Assembly (NCBI RefSeq): GCF_007860175.1 | Contig: NZ_SJPX01000001.1 | Location: 682,001 to 746,000, forward strand | Length of the DNA: 64,000 bases | Source: Rubripirellula reticaptiva | GTDB taxonomy: Bacteria; Planctomycetota; Planctomycetia; Pirellulales; Pirellulaceae | Reading direction: 5' to 3' | Shown here: one piece after another, positions 48,169 to 56,507 of the stretch | Layout: each line of letters begins with the position of its first letter | Numbering within the stretch: position 1 is the first letter of the stretch | The notes under the pieces: generated by a model | Told to the model about the DNA's origin: nothing | Databases searched by the model: none | Seen by the model: only the letters and a program-made list of their open reading frames with translations | Position numbers and translations under genes: made by a program

Positions 48169-48543
48169 CTAACAACAACCCGTGCTGCCGCCACAGCAAC
48201 CTGAATCGGCCGCCATCGGTAAAGTCGGTTTTGGTTTTACCGATGTACCTGTCCACATCGCAAGATTCTCTCGCGATGGATACTCGCTGCGACTGACAAC
48301 ACGATCGTCGACAATCACCAACGGCAAGCACTCGACGCCTTCGTCAGCAAGCATCTTTTGCACGGTCGTATTCTTAGCGAACTCGGCTGGCTCTTGAGCC
48401 AAATTGAAGCGTGCGACGTCGTGACCTTGGGACTTCAACCAATCAAGATCAGCGGCAAATTTCGGCAACACCGGATCAACTTGTGGCCCGCAGACGCCAG
48501 TCGAACAGCACATGGCTTTGTCGTAGATTTGAACTTTTGTCAT
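48169..48543 (-). CDS. arsD: ArsD arsenic metallochaperone
   Basis: A 124-residue protein from the ATG at 48543; a GTG lies just before it. Cysteines C12, C13 and C18 (CCSTGVCG) match the arsenite-binding triad of R773 ArsD. Two vicinal pairs end the protein (GCCGGSTGCC), as in the R773 protein, where they add metal-binding capacity. It takes arsenite from glutathione or thiols and hands it to ArsA. It lies 27 bases downstream of the acr3 stop and 89 bases upstream of arsA. Confidence 0.95.
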   Translation of the reverse strand: MTKVQIYDKAMCCSTGVCGPQVDPVLPKFAADLDWLKSQGHDVARFNLAQEPAEFAKNTTVQKMLADEGVECLPLVIVDDRVVSRSEYPSRENLAMWTGTSVKPKPTLPMAADSGCCGGSTGCC

Positions 48544-48570
48544 CACGTTTTCTCGTATGGTAAGGGGATA

Positions 48571-49791
48571 CTAAACAGAGCGTCTCAGTTTGCCTTCGTC
48601 GAAAGACTCGGCTGGGAACCAGCCTTTCGTTTTGATGCAAAACTTGACCAAGCCCAGCATCAATGGCACCTCGATCAGCACGCCCACAACAGTCGCCAGT
48701 GCTGCCCCGGACGACAATCCGTACAACATCGTGGCCGTCGCGATCGCGACTTCAAAGTGATTCGATGCTCCGATCATTGCGGTCGGAGCAGCGGACTCGT
48801 AGTTGAATCCCATCGCTTTGCTGATCCCGTAGCCAAGTGCAAGAATCACTAGAGTTTGAATCGTCAACGGAATGGCGATCCACAAAATCGTCAGCGGGTT
48901 TTCAACAATGGTTTCGCCTTTGAAGGAAAACAACAAGACCAGCGTTGCAAGCAGAGCTGTGATCGTGATCGGCGTCAGGAAATGCAAAAACTTTTCGCGA
49001 AACCACGCTTCTCCTTGGGTTGCGATCAGCCATTTTCGCGAGATGTAACCGGCCACCAAGGGCAACGCGACATAGACGCCAATCGACAACAATAACGCTT
49101 GCCAAGGAACAGGAAGCTGGCCGACTCCTAGCAGGAACCCACCAAGAACTCCGTATAGAACCAGCATCACCAGCGAATTGATCGCGACCATCACCAGCGT
49201 ATGCCCATCGTTCCCTTTCGCCAAAGAACCCCAAACCAGAACCATCGCCGTGCAGGGAGCAATTCCAAGCAAGATGCAACCTGCCAAGTAACTTCGCCAA
49301 AGCGGAACTTGCAGCATCTTCACTCCGTCGACCAGCACCACCTCACCAGCACCATACGATGCACCAAGCTCAAGACTGCTGCCCAAAGGAGCTTTTACGT
49401 AATCGACGGCATCGGGGCCAATGAAGCCCAGAAACAAGGTGCCAAGGAAGAAACTGGCGATCGCGTACATCGTGAACGGTTTGATCACCCAATTGAGAAC
49501 CAGAGTCAAACCAACAGGCCGAATCGCTCTGCCCGCTTTCACGACTTCGCCGAAGTCAATCTTGACCATGATCGGGTACATCATGAAGAACAAACAGACT
49601 GCGATAGGAATCGAAATCACGGGCGCATCGTTGACATAGATTGCCATCGCGTCGAGTGACTTGGCGATCCCTGGAGCGATCTTGCCGAGCGTGATTCCGA
49701 CAACGATGCACAGGCCAACCCAGACGGTCAGATAGCGTTCAAAGAAGCCGATTCCTTTTTTGTCGGTGGGGCAGGTATCGGGTTGATTCAT
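48571..49791 (-). CDS. acr3: Arsenite efflux pump, ACR3 family
   Basis: A 406-residue membrane protein with about ten TM helices. ACR3 features are visible: [17 protein letters not shown] at the first helix, [20 protein letters not shown], and the conserved Cys at 180 in [15 protein letters not shown], which is needed for transport in characterised members. It expels arsenite. With ArsA present it may be ATP-driven. The gene follows arsR with 76 bases between, a gap that contains a palindrome resembling the operator in front of arsR. Confidence 0.95.
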   Translation of the reverse strand: MNQPDTCPTDKKGIGFFERYLTVWVGLCIVVGITLGKIAPGIAKSLDAMAIYVNDAPVISIPIAVCLFFMMYPIMVKIDFGEVVKAGRAIRPVGLTLVLNWVIKPFTMYAIASFFLGTLFLGFIGPDAVDYVKAPLGSSLELGASYGAGEVVLVDGVKMLQVPLWRSYLAGCILLGIAPCTAMVLVWGSLAKGNDGHTLVMVAINSLVMLVLYGVLGGFLLGVGQLPVPWQALLLSIGVYVALPLVAGYISRKWLIATQGEAWFREKFLHFLTPITITALLATLVLLFSFKGETIVENPLTILWIAIPLTIQTLVILALGYGISKAMGFNYESAAPTAMIGASNHFEVAIATATMLYGLSSGAALATVVGVLIEVPLMLGLVKFCIKTKGWFPAESFDEGKLRRSV

Positions 49792-49822
49792 TTCCGTTCT
49801 TCCAAGAAGCCGGTTTAATATC

Positions 49823-49846
49823 GTCTATCGCCGCTAAACGATAGAC
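49823..49846 (-). promoter_or_regulatory. Candidate ArsR operator between arsR and acr3
   Basis: A perfect 8-base inverted repeat GTCTATCG (49823-49830) and CGATAGAC (49839-49846) with an 8-base spacer lies in the 76-base gap. Its core ATCG/CGAT and the neighbouring TAAACGATA resemble the palindrome in front of arsR. That suggests ArsR also binds here and tunes the structural genes separately. The assignment rests on likeness and position. Confidence 0.6.
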
Positions 49847-49867
49847 ACGAGTAAAAAGAGCACACGG

Positions 49868-50194
49868 TCACAATCCAGCCACCAATGCCTTGAGTTGTTT
49901 GAGTCGCTCGGCGTTGATGCAGTAACAGACCTTGGGCCCGTCGACTTCCCCCTGGATCAAACCCGACTCTTTCAGAATCTTCAGATGCTGAGAAACGGTC
50001 GACTGAGCCAGTGGCAACTGGTCCACGATTTCGCCACACACACATGCCTCGCGACCAATCAACAGTCGCACGATTTGCACACGAGCCGGATGAGCGATCG
50101 CCCACGCGAGCTTGGCGAAATCGTCCGCCGTCGGATCAGCCTTCAGCTTGACCGGCGTCGAATCACAGAGTTTCTTTGGAGATTGCTTTGCCAT
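49868..50194 (-). CDS. arsR: ArsR-family arsenite-responsive repressor
   Basis: A 108-residue winged-helix repressor of the ArsR/SmtB family. The DNA-binding part LPLAQSTVSQHLKILKESGLI lies at 60-80, preceded by HPARVQIVRLL and the metal-binding segment ACVCGE (C51, C53), equivalent to the ELCVCDL site of R773 ArsR. Arsenite binding to these Cys residues would release it from DNA. It is the first gene of the ars operon, so it represses itself and the pump genes. A clear palindrome sits just in front of it. Confidence 0.96.
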   Translation of the reverse strand: MAKQSPKKLCDSTPVKLKADPTADDFAKLAWAIAHPARVQIVRLLIGREACVCGEIVDQLPLAQSTVSQHLKILKESGLIQGEVDGPKVCYCINAERLKQLKALVAGL

Positions 50195-50202
50195 GAGATC
50201 CC

Positions 50203-50224
50203 TTTATCGTCCATCTACGATAAA
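50203..50224 (-). promoter_or_regulatory. Candidate ArsR operator in front of arsR
   Basis: A perfect 8-base inverted repeat TTTATCGT (50203-50210) and ACGATAAA (50217-50224) with a 6-base spacer, nine bases upstream of the arsR ATG. A further half-site ACGATA directly follows (50223-50230 region). Position over the likely leader and promoter, and likeness to the palindrome in the arsR-acr3 gap, support an ArsR binding site. Confidence 0.75.
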
Positions 50225-50752
50225 CGATAACACCAAATACCAACGGCGACAACAGAAAAAGCAAGAATCGAAAACACCGCCGTCACCCGATGATCGCGTT
50301 GCCCGCGATTAAGCGTTCTCGGCCGAACAAAAAAGCACGCAAAAAGAGCGAATTTCTGAAGCGTGCTCGCAGCACCGAATGCCAAACATGAGGCATCGAA
50401 GCAATGATGTTCCAATCGATTCTTCAAGGAGGCTTGTTCACAACGACTAACCACCACAGCGCGACTTCGCCGAAATTCTCTTGATCTAGCCAGCCAGCCA
50501 CCTTGCTTGAGCATGGGAATCAGCTGTTCACTGAAACCCATTCGGCCCACCGGACCGACGATTGAAGACTCTGCTCTCGCCGTGGCCAAGATCGCTGAGT
50601 GTTGGGGTTGCCAACGTCGATCGCTTCTCGCTCGTCTGCAACGGACACCACGTATCCGCCCCGGATGACAACCCGAACCAGACTGTCCGGCTCATGGTCG
50701 ACGGTTGAAAAAGACGACTTCGAAAATGGCCTGATTTTTCGGATTACGAAAA
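50225..50752. other. Gene-free region upstream of the ars operon
   Basis: About 530 bases with no credible gene. Open frames on both strands lack any motif or coding character that I can support. Given the decayed gene that follows, this may be further degenerated coding sequence. Confidence 0.4.
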
Positions 50753-51779
50753 TTGTGTCTCTTCGCGACATTCCACGGTTCTCCGGGCAGCACATCATGC
50801 CAGCCTCCCCCAGCAAGCCATGAAAACGCAAACAGCTTGGACTACGGCGGGTACAGCGAAGTCGTTGCCAATCAGAGCGGGTATGGCGAAATTGATCCTG
50901 TCGGGGCGGTGGACTGCGCCTACGACAATCACATGGCATCGATCGCAGGTGTTGCGGTCGCGCAGCACAAAAAGAAGATCTGAGAGGATTTTCACGATCA
51001 ACTAAACACGCAACTCCGAATTGCGCCGTCGGGAAGTGATTCGCTTAGAAACCTGGCACTGGGCAAATACAAACTTGAACAACTGGACAGCCAGCATCGC
51101 ATGGGTGACCTGCTGCACGCATACTTGACGCATTATAAAGAAGTGAAAGCGACCTTGCCGTTCTTCGAGTGGCTCAACGGGCTCGGTGAATTTGGTGCGG
51201 TCGTCGCAGTCCGTCACGCCTTCCAGCGTGGAAACTCGGCGGGCAAGGACAACGGCGCCAACGTCATGCCGTCCGCAGTCAAATCGATGATTCGTGGCGT
51301 AGCCAATCTCGATGAACAGGCTCGCGTCCGCTACCGCGTTGACCGACATGCAGAAATTTTGTCCCAAGCTGGCCGACCACTCGACACCACCGACATGCAG
51401 ACAGGCCTTCTCGGGAAGAGGATGGGCAATATTTGTGCTAAGCCCAATTGACGTTTTCTATACTGGCAGCCACATCATCGGCCAGTTTCACCATTCCAGC
51501 TTCCTGCGGGGAAACTCGGTGAAGGGGGCTGGCGAGTGGATGGTCAAAAATGGAACGCTGAAAATCATCACGTCCAAGAGCGGACACTATCGGCCCCAAA
51601 AGATACATTTCATCAACTGCTTCAAGTCGCTCGGACCGCTATCGCGCAGCCACGGGACGCAAGTCCGCGTCTAACATGTCAGCGACAAAGATCCAAAGAG
51701 CAAGGGCCTACTGGTCGCTGCCACCGAATTTCTTGCAAATGACAAAAGCTATAGCATTTTCAAATCCGACGGCGTTTAA
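50753..51779 (+). pseudogene. Broken gene with an IQM-like C-terminal domain
   Basis: One protein can be followed through two frames with three defects. Frame one (50753-51451) contains GGYSEVVANQSGYGEIDPVG, an in-frame TGA at 50981-50983, then a helical stretch (LGKYKLEQLDSQHRMGDLLH, FFEWLNGLG) and YRVDRHAEILSQAGRPLDTT. At about 51390-51405 the sense moves to the other frame: AFSGRGWAIFVLSP, GQFHHSSFLRGNSVKGAGEW, ITSKSGHYRP. It then passes a TAA at 51672-51674 and ends at 51777-51779. The FHHSSFL...GAGE...SGHYRP series is the signature I know from plant IQM calmodulin-binding proteins and their bacterial relatives. The left limit is uncertain. Sequencing error could explain one defect but hardly all. 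Confidence 0.75.
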
Positions 51780-52074
51780 AAACACCGTCGAAAACTCACG
51801 ACTCGATTCGGAACGAGCCCGCCGAGCGGCTCATAAAACTCTTCGAGACAGCTGCACTGGATTCCTGGAGAACGCCCCCTGAAGGAATTCCTAGCATCCA
51901 AGCGTTTGCCAGGTTTCTTCCAGGTCTCGTGGCAAGATGCCGTTGCCGCCAACGTTGGTACAAAGAACAATTGCGACGCCAGTTTGCCTGAAAACAATGA
52001 TTCGATGCGTTTGCCAGCCGGTCGAGCTAAGATGCTAATCTTAGGTTCGGCGGGGAAATCGATCGAAATCATTT

Positions 52075-53787
52075 ATGCAAAGGTGTCTCGTGAACTATCG
52101 AATTGTCTATTTGTTGTTGACGCTTCTTTGCGGGCCAATTTTGTTTGGCGATGCGTGGGCGGAAGGCTTGGCCTATCGCTGGAAGGTGGGCGATCAGTTT
52201 GCTTATCAGGTCAAAATCGAAGTCGACAAGCCCGACGAAGTTGAGACGTACGAAGGCGTACTGCGATATGAAGTCAACCAGTCTGACGATCGATGGTCAC
52301 AGTTGACGTTCCGTGGTGGGATGCCCAAACAATCTAAACGTAAAGCTCAATATCAAACACGCGATCCTCGCGAAATGATCATCAGAATGCCATCGTTCCC
52401 TGATCCGTTTGCTCGAAATCGATTTGCGGGAACATCATCGACCACCAACAAGCTGACGATCAGCTCGACCGGCGAAACGGTCGCGATGGAAGGCGATTCG
52501 CAACTGCCATATCTGATTGGCAACATTTCGCAGTTGCCGTTTGAACACTTGCAAGGATCGGGCGGCAATGGCAATGCAGACGCCTGGCAGATCGTAGGCG
52601 ACATCACCGTCGAGCAGAGTGATGGCCAAAGCCGATCGATGTTTCCGTCTGCGTTTGGTCAGCAAGCACCGCGAAAAGTACGTACGGCAAGCGAACAGAC
52701 AAGCTTTCAGTTGCAGGGTATCGAGGGCTCACTGAAAACTTTCAAAAAGACGTACCTTTTGAAAGCTCCACCGATCGGTGACAAGGCTGCCTATTCAATC
52801 CAGGGCCAAGGCACCTGGGTCTTCGATGCCGTCAAACAACGTCCACATTCGCTACGTTTCGAGCAGTCGTTGATGACCGAGGACAGTAACGTCTCGGTTC
52901 GTGTGCCGATCAAGATCACCTATGACCTTTTGTCCGAAGAACAATTGGCGGAAATGGATCGAGAGTCGACTGAACGCCGCGAAAAAATGGCGCGAGATGC
53001 AGAAGAGCGGAAGCGCCAACAAGAAACTCCGCTGACCATCGGCGAGCAACGCCTGGCGCTCAAGAGCTTGGCATCGGGCAACGACGCACAACTCGTGCAA
53101 ACACTCAACGAGTTGGCCCAAAAAAATCTGCAAAACCCTGATCCAAAAATCGTCGCCGCGATTGAAAAACGGTTAAATGATCCGAATCGCGCCGTCGCCA
53201 GTTCGGCGGACCGAGCCATGAAAGCTTGGTCGCCGGTTTACGAAGAAACAGTCAAGCTAAATCAAGCCTACCACGATCGCTCATCGCCCGTGGATTCAAC
53301 CGGACTCAGAGTCCAATCGACGCGTCAGCTCTTCGGCGGCCAGATCATTCAAGCTCAAAACCATGGTTCGTTCTGGTATCCCGCCGAAGTGATGGAACTT
53401 CTTCCCAGGAACCGAGTGTTGGCAAAAATGCGTGGCGGGTCACGCGAAGAAATTGTGCTGGACCTTACCAAGATTCAATTGGCGCCCGACTTAGTCGATC
53501 AACCAGCGCGGCCGTCGCGTTCATCACGGTCACCTTCGTCTCGGTCAACGCCGTCGCCGTTTGAACCAGAAACCGACACCGAATCGGAAGATCACCCTTG
53601 GACAGACGTCACCGGCAAGCACAAAATCGAAGCCGAGTTCATCGAGATCAGTGGTGACTCGGTCAAGCTAAAACGGGTCGACGGAAAAGAGATCATCGTC
53701 CCTCTAGAAAAACTTAGCCAATCCGATCAACAGCGAGCCAAGGCTTTGCAAGACGCAATCGAAGCGGATGACAATCCCTTTGATTAA
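52075..53787 (+). CDS. Secreted protein with C-terminal SHD1 domain
   Basis: A 570-residue protein with signal peptide (IVYLLLTLLCGPILFGDAWA, about 10-29). The N-terminal half (YRWKVGDQFAYQVKIEVDKP onward) is beta-rich, of a type seen in planctomycete secreted proteins where it reads like a lipoprotein-carrier or beta-barrel fold; I cannot name it. A helical, charged middle (about 280-360, ESTERREKMARDAEERKRQQ) follows, then a region with a possible small beta domain (QNHGSFWYPAEVMELLPRNR), a Ser/Arg/Pro linker, and an SHD1 domain at about 505-560 (PWTDVTGKHKIEAEFIEISG, EIIVPLEKLSQSDQQRA). Compared with the other SHD1 protein here, the domain is at the opposite end. Role unknown. Confidence 0.8.
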   Translation: MQRCLVNYRIVYLLLTLLCGPILFGDAWAEGLAYRWKVGDQFAYQVKIEVDKPDEVETYEGVLRYEVNQSDDRWSQLTFRGGMPKQSKRKAQYQTRDPREMIIRMPSFPDPFARNRFAGTSSTTNKLTISSTGETVAMEGDSQLPYLIGNISQLPFEHLQGSGGNGNADAWQIVGDITVEQSDGQSRSMFPSAFGQQAPRKVRTASEQTSFQLQGIEGSLKTFKKTYLLKAPPIGDKAAYSIQGQGTWVFDAVKQRPHSLRFEQSLMTEDSNVSVRVPIKITYDLLSEEQLAEMDRESTERREKMARDAEERKRQQETPLTIGEQRLALKSLASGNDAQLVQTLNELAQKNLQNPDPKIVAAIEKRLNDPNRAVASSADRAMKAWSPVYEETVKLNQAYHDRSSPVDSTGLRVQSTRQLFGGQIIQAQNHGSFWYPAEVMELLPRNRVLAKMRGGSREEIVLDLTKIQLAPDLVDQPARPSRSSRSPSSRSTPSPFEPETDTESEDHPWTDVTGKHKIEAEFIEISGDSVKLKRVDGKEIIVPLEKLSQSDQQRAKALQDAIEADDNPFD

Positions 53788-53826
53788 AACGATCACGCGA
53801 TCTCGGCATCCCCACAACTGCCTTCG

Positions 53827-54138
53827 CTATTTCTTTTTCTTTCGCGCTCGATCCCATGCACTTTCCGTTTCGCTCTGTCCTGCATCGGTTTCAGGTTTGT
53901 TCTTGCCGTGCCGCTCGTCATAACTGATCGAGTTCAAATACAACCGTTCAACTTTCGCTCGGGCCCAATCTGTTTTTCGCAGAAACTTCAAGCTGCTGTT
54001 GATGCTCGGCTCGTCGTTGAAGCAATTGATGTTGATGCGGTCACCCAACTGCTCCCATCCGTACTCAGCAACCAAGTACTCGAGAATGGTTTTCAGAGTA
54101 ATGCCGTGCAACGGATCGTTAGACTGAGATTGATTCAT
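53827..54138 (-). CDS. VF530-family (DUF2132) small protein
   Basis: From the ATG at 54138 the protein has 103 residues. It shows the whole VF530 core: NDPLHGITLKTILEYLVAEY, GWEQLGDRININCF and PSINSSLKFLRKTDWARAKVE. The family is small, helical and was named from Vibrio VF530, thought to bind DNA. A charged, Lys-rich tail (DRARKKKK) is an addition that fits nucleic-acid binding. The frame extends 29 codons upstream without family likeness. It is convergent with the SHD1 gene and stands alone. Confidence 0.88.
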   Translation of the reverse strand: MNQSQSNDPLHGITLKTILEYLVAEYGWEQLGDRININCFNDEPSINSSLKFLRKTDWARAKVERLYLNSISYDERHGKNKPETDAGQSETESAWDRARKKKK

Positions 54139-54435
54139 GGCTCTAGATAAAACGAACTGGTTATTCTGATCAAACAGTGACCGCCGACCGAAGTGCACTT
54201 GCCAAGTTCCTGGATCGGGCAACAAGTCTCGCTGTCTCGCAGCGACATTCTAGACTTGCCCACGTAAGTTCTCGATGGGGAACAAATCCAACAGTTAAGA
54301 AGCATTCGAACAGCAAACTCAGGGCGTAGCTCAAATGCAATTGCCAATCGCGACAGGTTCCGTTCATTGGTATTGTGGGTATGTTTTTGTGCTGAGTGAT
54401 TTTAAACTGATCCCAATTGTGAATTGCGCCTCCTT

Positions 54436-55311
54436 ATGACCATGCAACTGATCGTGACCCATCCGGGCGGAGCCCACAAAGACGATTTCCTTGCCTGCAG
54501 TCTGCTGGCACACTTGCATGGGGTCCCAATCCAGCGGCGCGAGCCAACGGACGAAGACTTAGCCAATCCATCAATCTGCGTCGTCGATGTCGGTGGCGCT
54601 CACGATCCTGAACGGAACAACTTTGATCATCACCAGTTCCCTCGCGATGCTCCGCCACTTTGTGCCTTATCGCTTGTGCTGCAAAGCATGGGACTTTACG
54701 AGGACGCATTGTCCTTTTGTGCTTGGCTTCGTCCGGCAGAATGGCTCGATACGTTAGGCCCAAACCAAGCCGCCAAGTTGATGGGAATTCCTCGCACGGC
54801 ATTGGGAGCACTGAATTCGCCCGTCGACATCACTTTGCTTAACCGATTCGCTGGCAGCACCGAGCTCAATCCCGACAATCCCATTTACCAAGTCATGTGC
54901 ATGGTGGGCGAAGACATTGTCAACTACTTGAAAACGTTGCGGCAGCGATTGGACTACCTGAAAGAGCACGGTCAGTACTGGACGATTGAAACGGATGGCG
55001 AACCGATCGGAGCATTGTTCCTGGAAAAAAGTGATGCGATCTCAGGTGATCCGTCCTTTGGGATCCACGCGTTCATCGAGAGCGAAGGAAAGGAGAATGA
55101 GATCCAAGCGTTGGTCTATCCTGATCGGCGTGGCAGCGGGTACGGATTGACTCGGTACAACGACAGCCAGCGTTTGAATTTTTCGCAAATCGAATCACAC
55201 GATGAAGTTCGTTTTGCCCACAAACATGGCTTCGTCGCAAAAGTCTCAACAACGGATCCAGCAAAGCTGAGAGAACTACTGAAACTCGCCGTTGCCAAAA
55301 TCAGTAGCTGA
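54436..55311 (+). CDS. MYG1-family metal-dependent nuclease-like protein
   Basis: A 291-residue protein of the MYG1/UPF0160 family (DHH-type fold). Metal-site motifs are VTHPGGAHKDDFLACSLL at the N-terminus and VDVGGAHDPERNNFDHHQF near residue 45. The C-terminal half carries FGIHAFIESEGKENEIQALV and AHKHGFVAKVS. Eukaryotic MYG1 is a 3'-5' RNA exonuclease of nucleus and mitochondria. Bacterial members are little studied. The frame begins at a TTG at 54424, but the ATG at 54436 or 54442 is more likely; the next few residues begin the conserved strand. Slightly shorter than eukaryotic members (about 340), mainly in the middle. Confidence 0.87.
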   Translation: MTMQLIVTHPGGAHKDDFLACSLLAHLHGVPIQRREPTDEDLANPSICVVDVGGAHDPERNNFDHHQFPRDAPPLCALSLVLQSMGLYEDALSFCAWLRPAEWLDTLGPNQAAKLMGIPRTALGALNSPVDITLLNRFAGSTELNPDNPIYQVMCMVGEDIVNYLKTLRQRLDYLKEHGQYWTIETDGEPIGALFLEKSDAISGDPSFGIHAFIESEGKENEIQALVYPDRRGSGYGLTRYNDSQRLNFSQIESHDEVRFAHKHGFVAKVSTTDPAKLRELLKLAVAKISS

Positions 55312-55571
55312 ACCGGCAACGTGACACGAGAGCGTCTGGGCTCGGCAAACGCCAGGAAAAATCATCCTCCACGTCCGATCCGCCGCAAACATCCTGAAAG
55401 ACGCGATGAGCGCTTAGATTCGCGATTGATAACGGACAAGGCAGAATTTTAATTGCCAACCCTACCGGTTTTCCGTTCAATCCGTTTGGAAATTCATTCC
55501 GAACCGTGGCGACGTGGATTCCATACTGCGACAATGGGCTGCTTCTGAACTTGAACATTGGGTGACGTGTG

Positions 55572-56507
55572 ATGCGATTCTTTTGGTTGTCGTCGATCGT
55601 TTTTTGCTTGACGCTGGCCGCAGTTGCCGACGACTTAATCTTTTCGGGGCCTCAGGTAGGCGAGCCAGTCGTCCCGTTCGAAGCCAGGATCGTGTTCGGC
55701 GAGGACGCTGGCAATCACGTCAACGTGATCAAGGGCATCGATGACGGTCCAGTCATGTTGGTCTTCGTTCAACAGGTCACCCGGCCCTCAATCGCGCTGA
55801 CTCGCTTGCTTGGCAACTACGCCAGCACGAAGAAGGACGAAGGTCTTCAATGCCGACTGATCTTTCTGACCTCGGATCCGACGGAAACGGAGGCCTGGCT
55901 TCGCCGTGCTCGTGGAGCGTTGCCCGAAGGTGTCTCACCGATGATCTCGATGGATGGAATCGAAGGTCCGGGTGCCTATGGTCTCCATCGAAAGATGACG
56001 CTGACGATCCTGATTGCGAATCAAGGGAGAGTGGTCGCGAACTTTCCCCTAGTTCAACCGAGTATCCAAGCCGATGCAGTCAAAATCGGCCAAGCGATCG
56101 AAAAAGTACTCGGTCGCAAACAGACGCCTAGCTTAGCCGAGATGGGATTCGAAGAACGCCAAATGGGAATGCGAGGACGTGCCGATTCGTCTGAACAAGA
56201 AGGCATCTATCGCCAAATGATGTCGCCGGTCATCCAGAAGACGGCGACACCTGAGGACGTCCTTGCAGCAGCCGAGCAGGTGGAACAGTTTGCGGCTAAG
56301 AATCCCTGGTTCAAGCAACGTGTTCACAAGGCCACCAATCTGATCGTCGATGGCGGCAAACTTTCCAACTACGGGACCTTATCGGCACAGAACTATCTCA
56401 AGAAATGGGCCGACGAGTTTGCACCTGACAATGACGAAGACAGCGATGAGAACGGCGGCAAACCAGTGCCAGCGAGCGATGACTCAAAAGACGCCGAATC
56501 TTCATGA
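55572..56507 (+). CDS. Secreted thioredoxin-like protein
   Basis: A 311-residue exported protein (signal MRFFWLSSIVFCLTLAAVAD). The core of about residues 30-185 has a thioredoxin-like order of strands (PVMLVFVQQVTRPSIALTRL, RLIFLTSDPTETEAWLRRA, MTLTILIANQGRVVANFPLV), but the CxxC pair is absent: the position after the first strand reads VTRPS. It is therefore not a disulfide enzyme. The C-terminal part is helical. Its stop overlaps the next ATG by 4 bases, so it is translationally coupled to the cytochrome protein and heads the operon of four genes. A GTG at 55569 directly precedes the ATG. Confidence 0.75.
   Translation: MRFFWLSSIVFCLTLAAVADDLIFSGPQVGEPVVPFEARIVFGEDAGNHVNVIKGIDDGPVMLVFVQQVTRPSIALTRLLGNYASTKKDEGLQCRLIFLTSDPTETEAWLRRARGALPEGVSPMISMDGIEGPGAYGLHRKMTLTILIANQGRVVANFPLVQPSIQADAVKIGQAIEKVLGRKQTPSLAEMGFEERQMGMRGRADSSEQEGIYRQMMSPVIQKTATPEDVLAAAEQVEQFAAKNPWFKQRVHKATNLIVDGGKLSNYGTLSAQNYLKKWADEFAPDNDEDSDENGGKPVPASDDSKDAESS

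Noticed and set aside
50520-50939. Minus-strand open frame with segment KSSFSTVDHEPDSLVRVVIR that looks partly coding
   Set aside because: It overlaps the decayed plus-strand gene, has no family likeness I can support and no plausible start; kept only as possible degenerate sequence.
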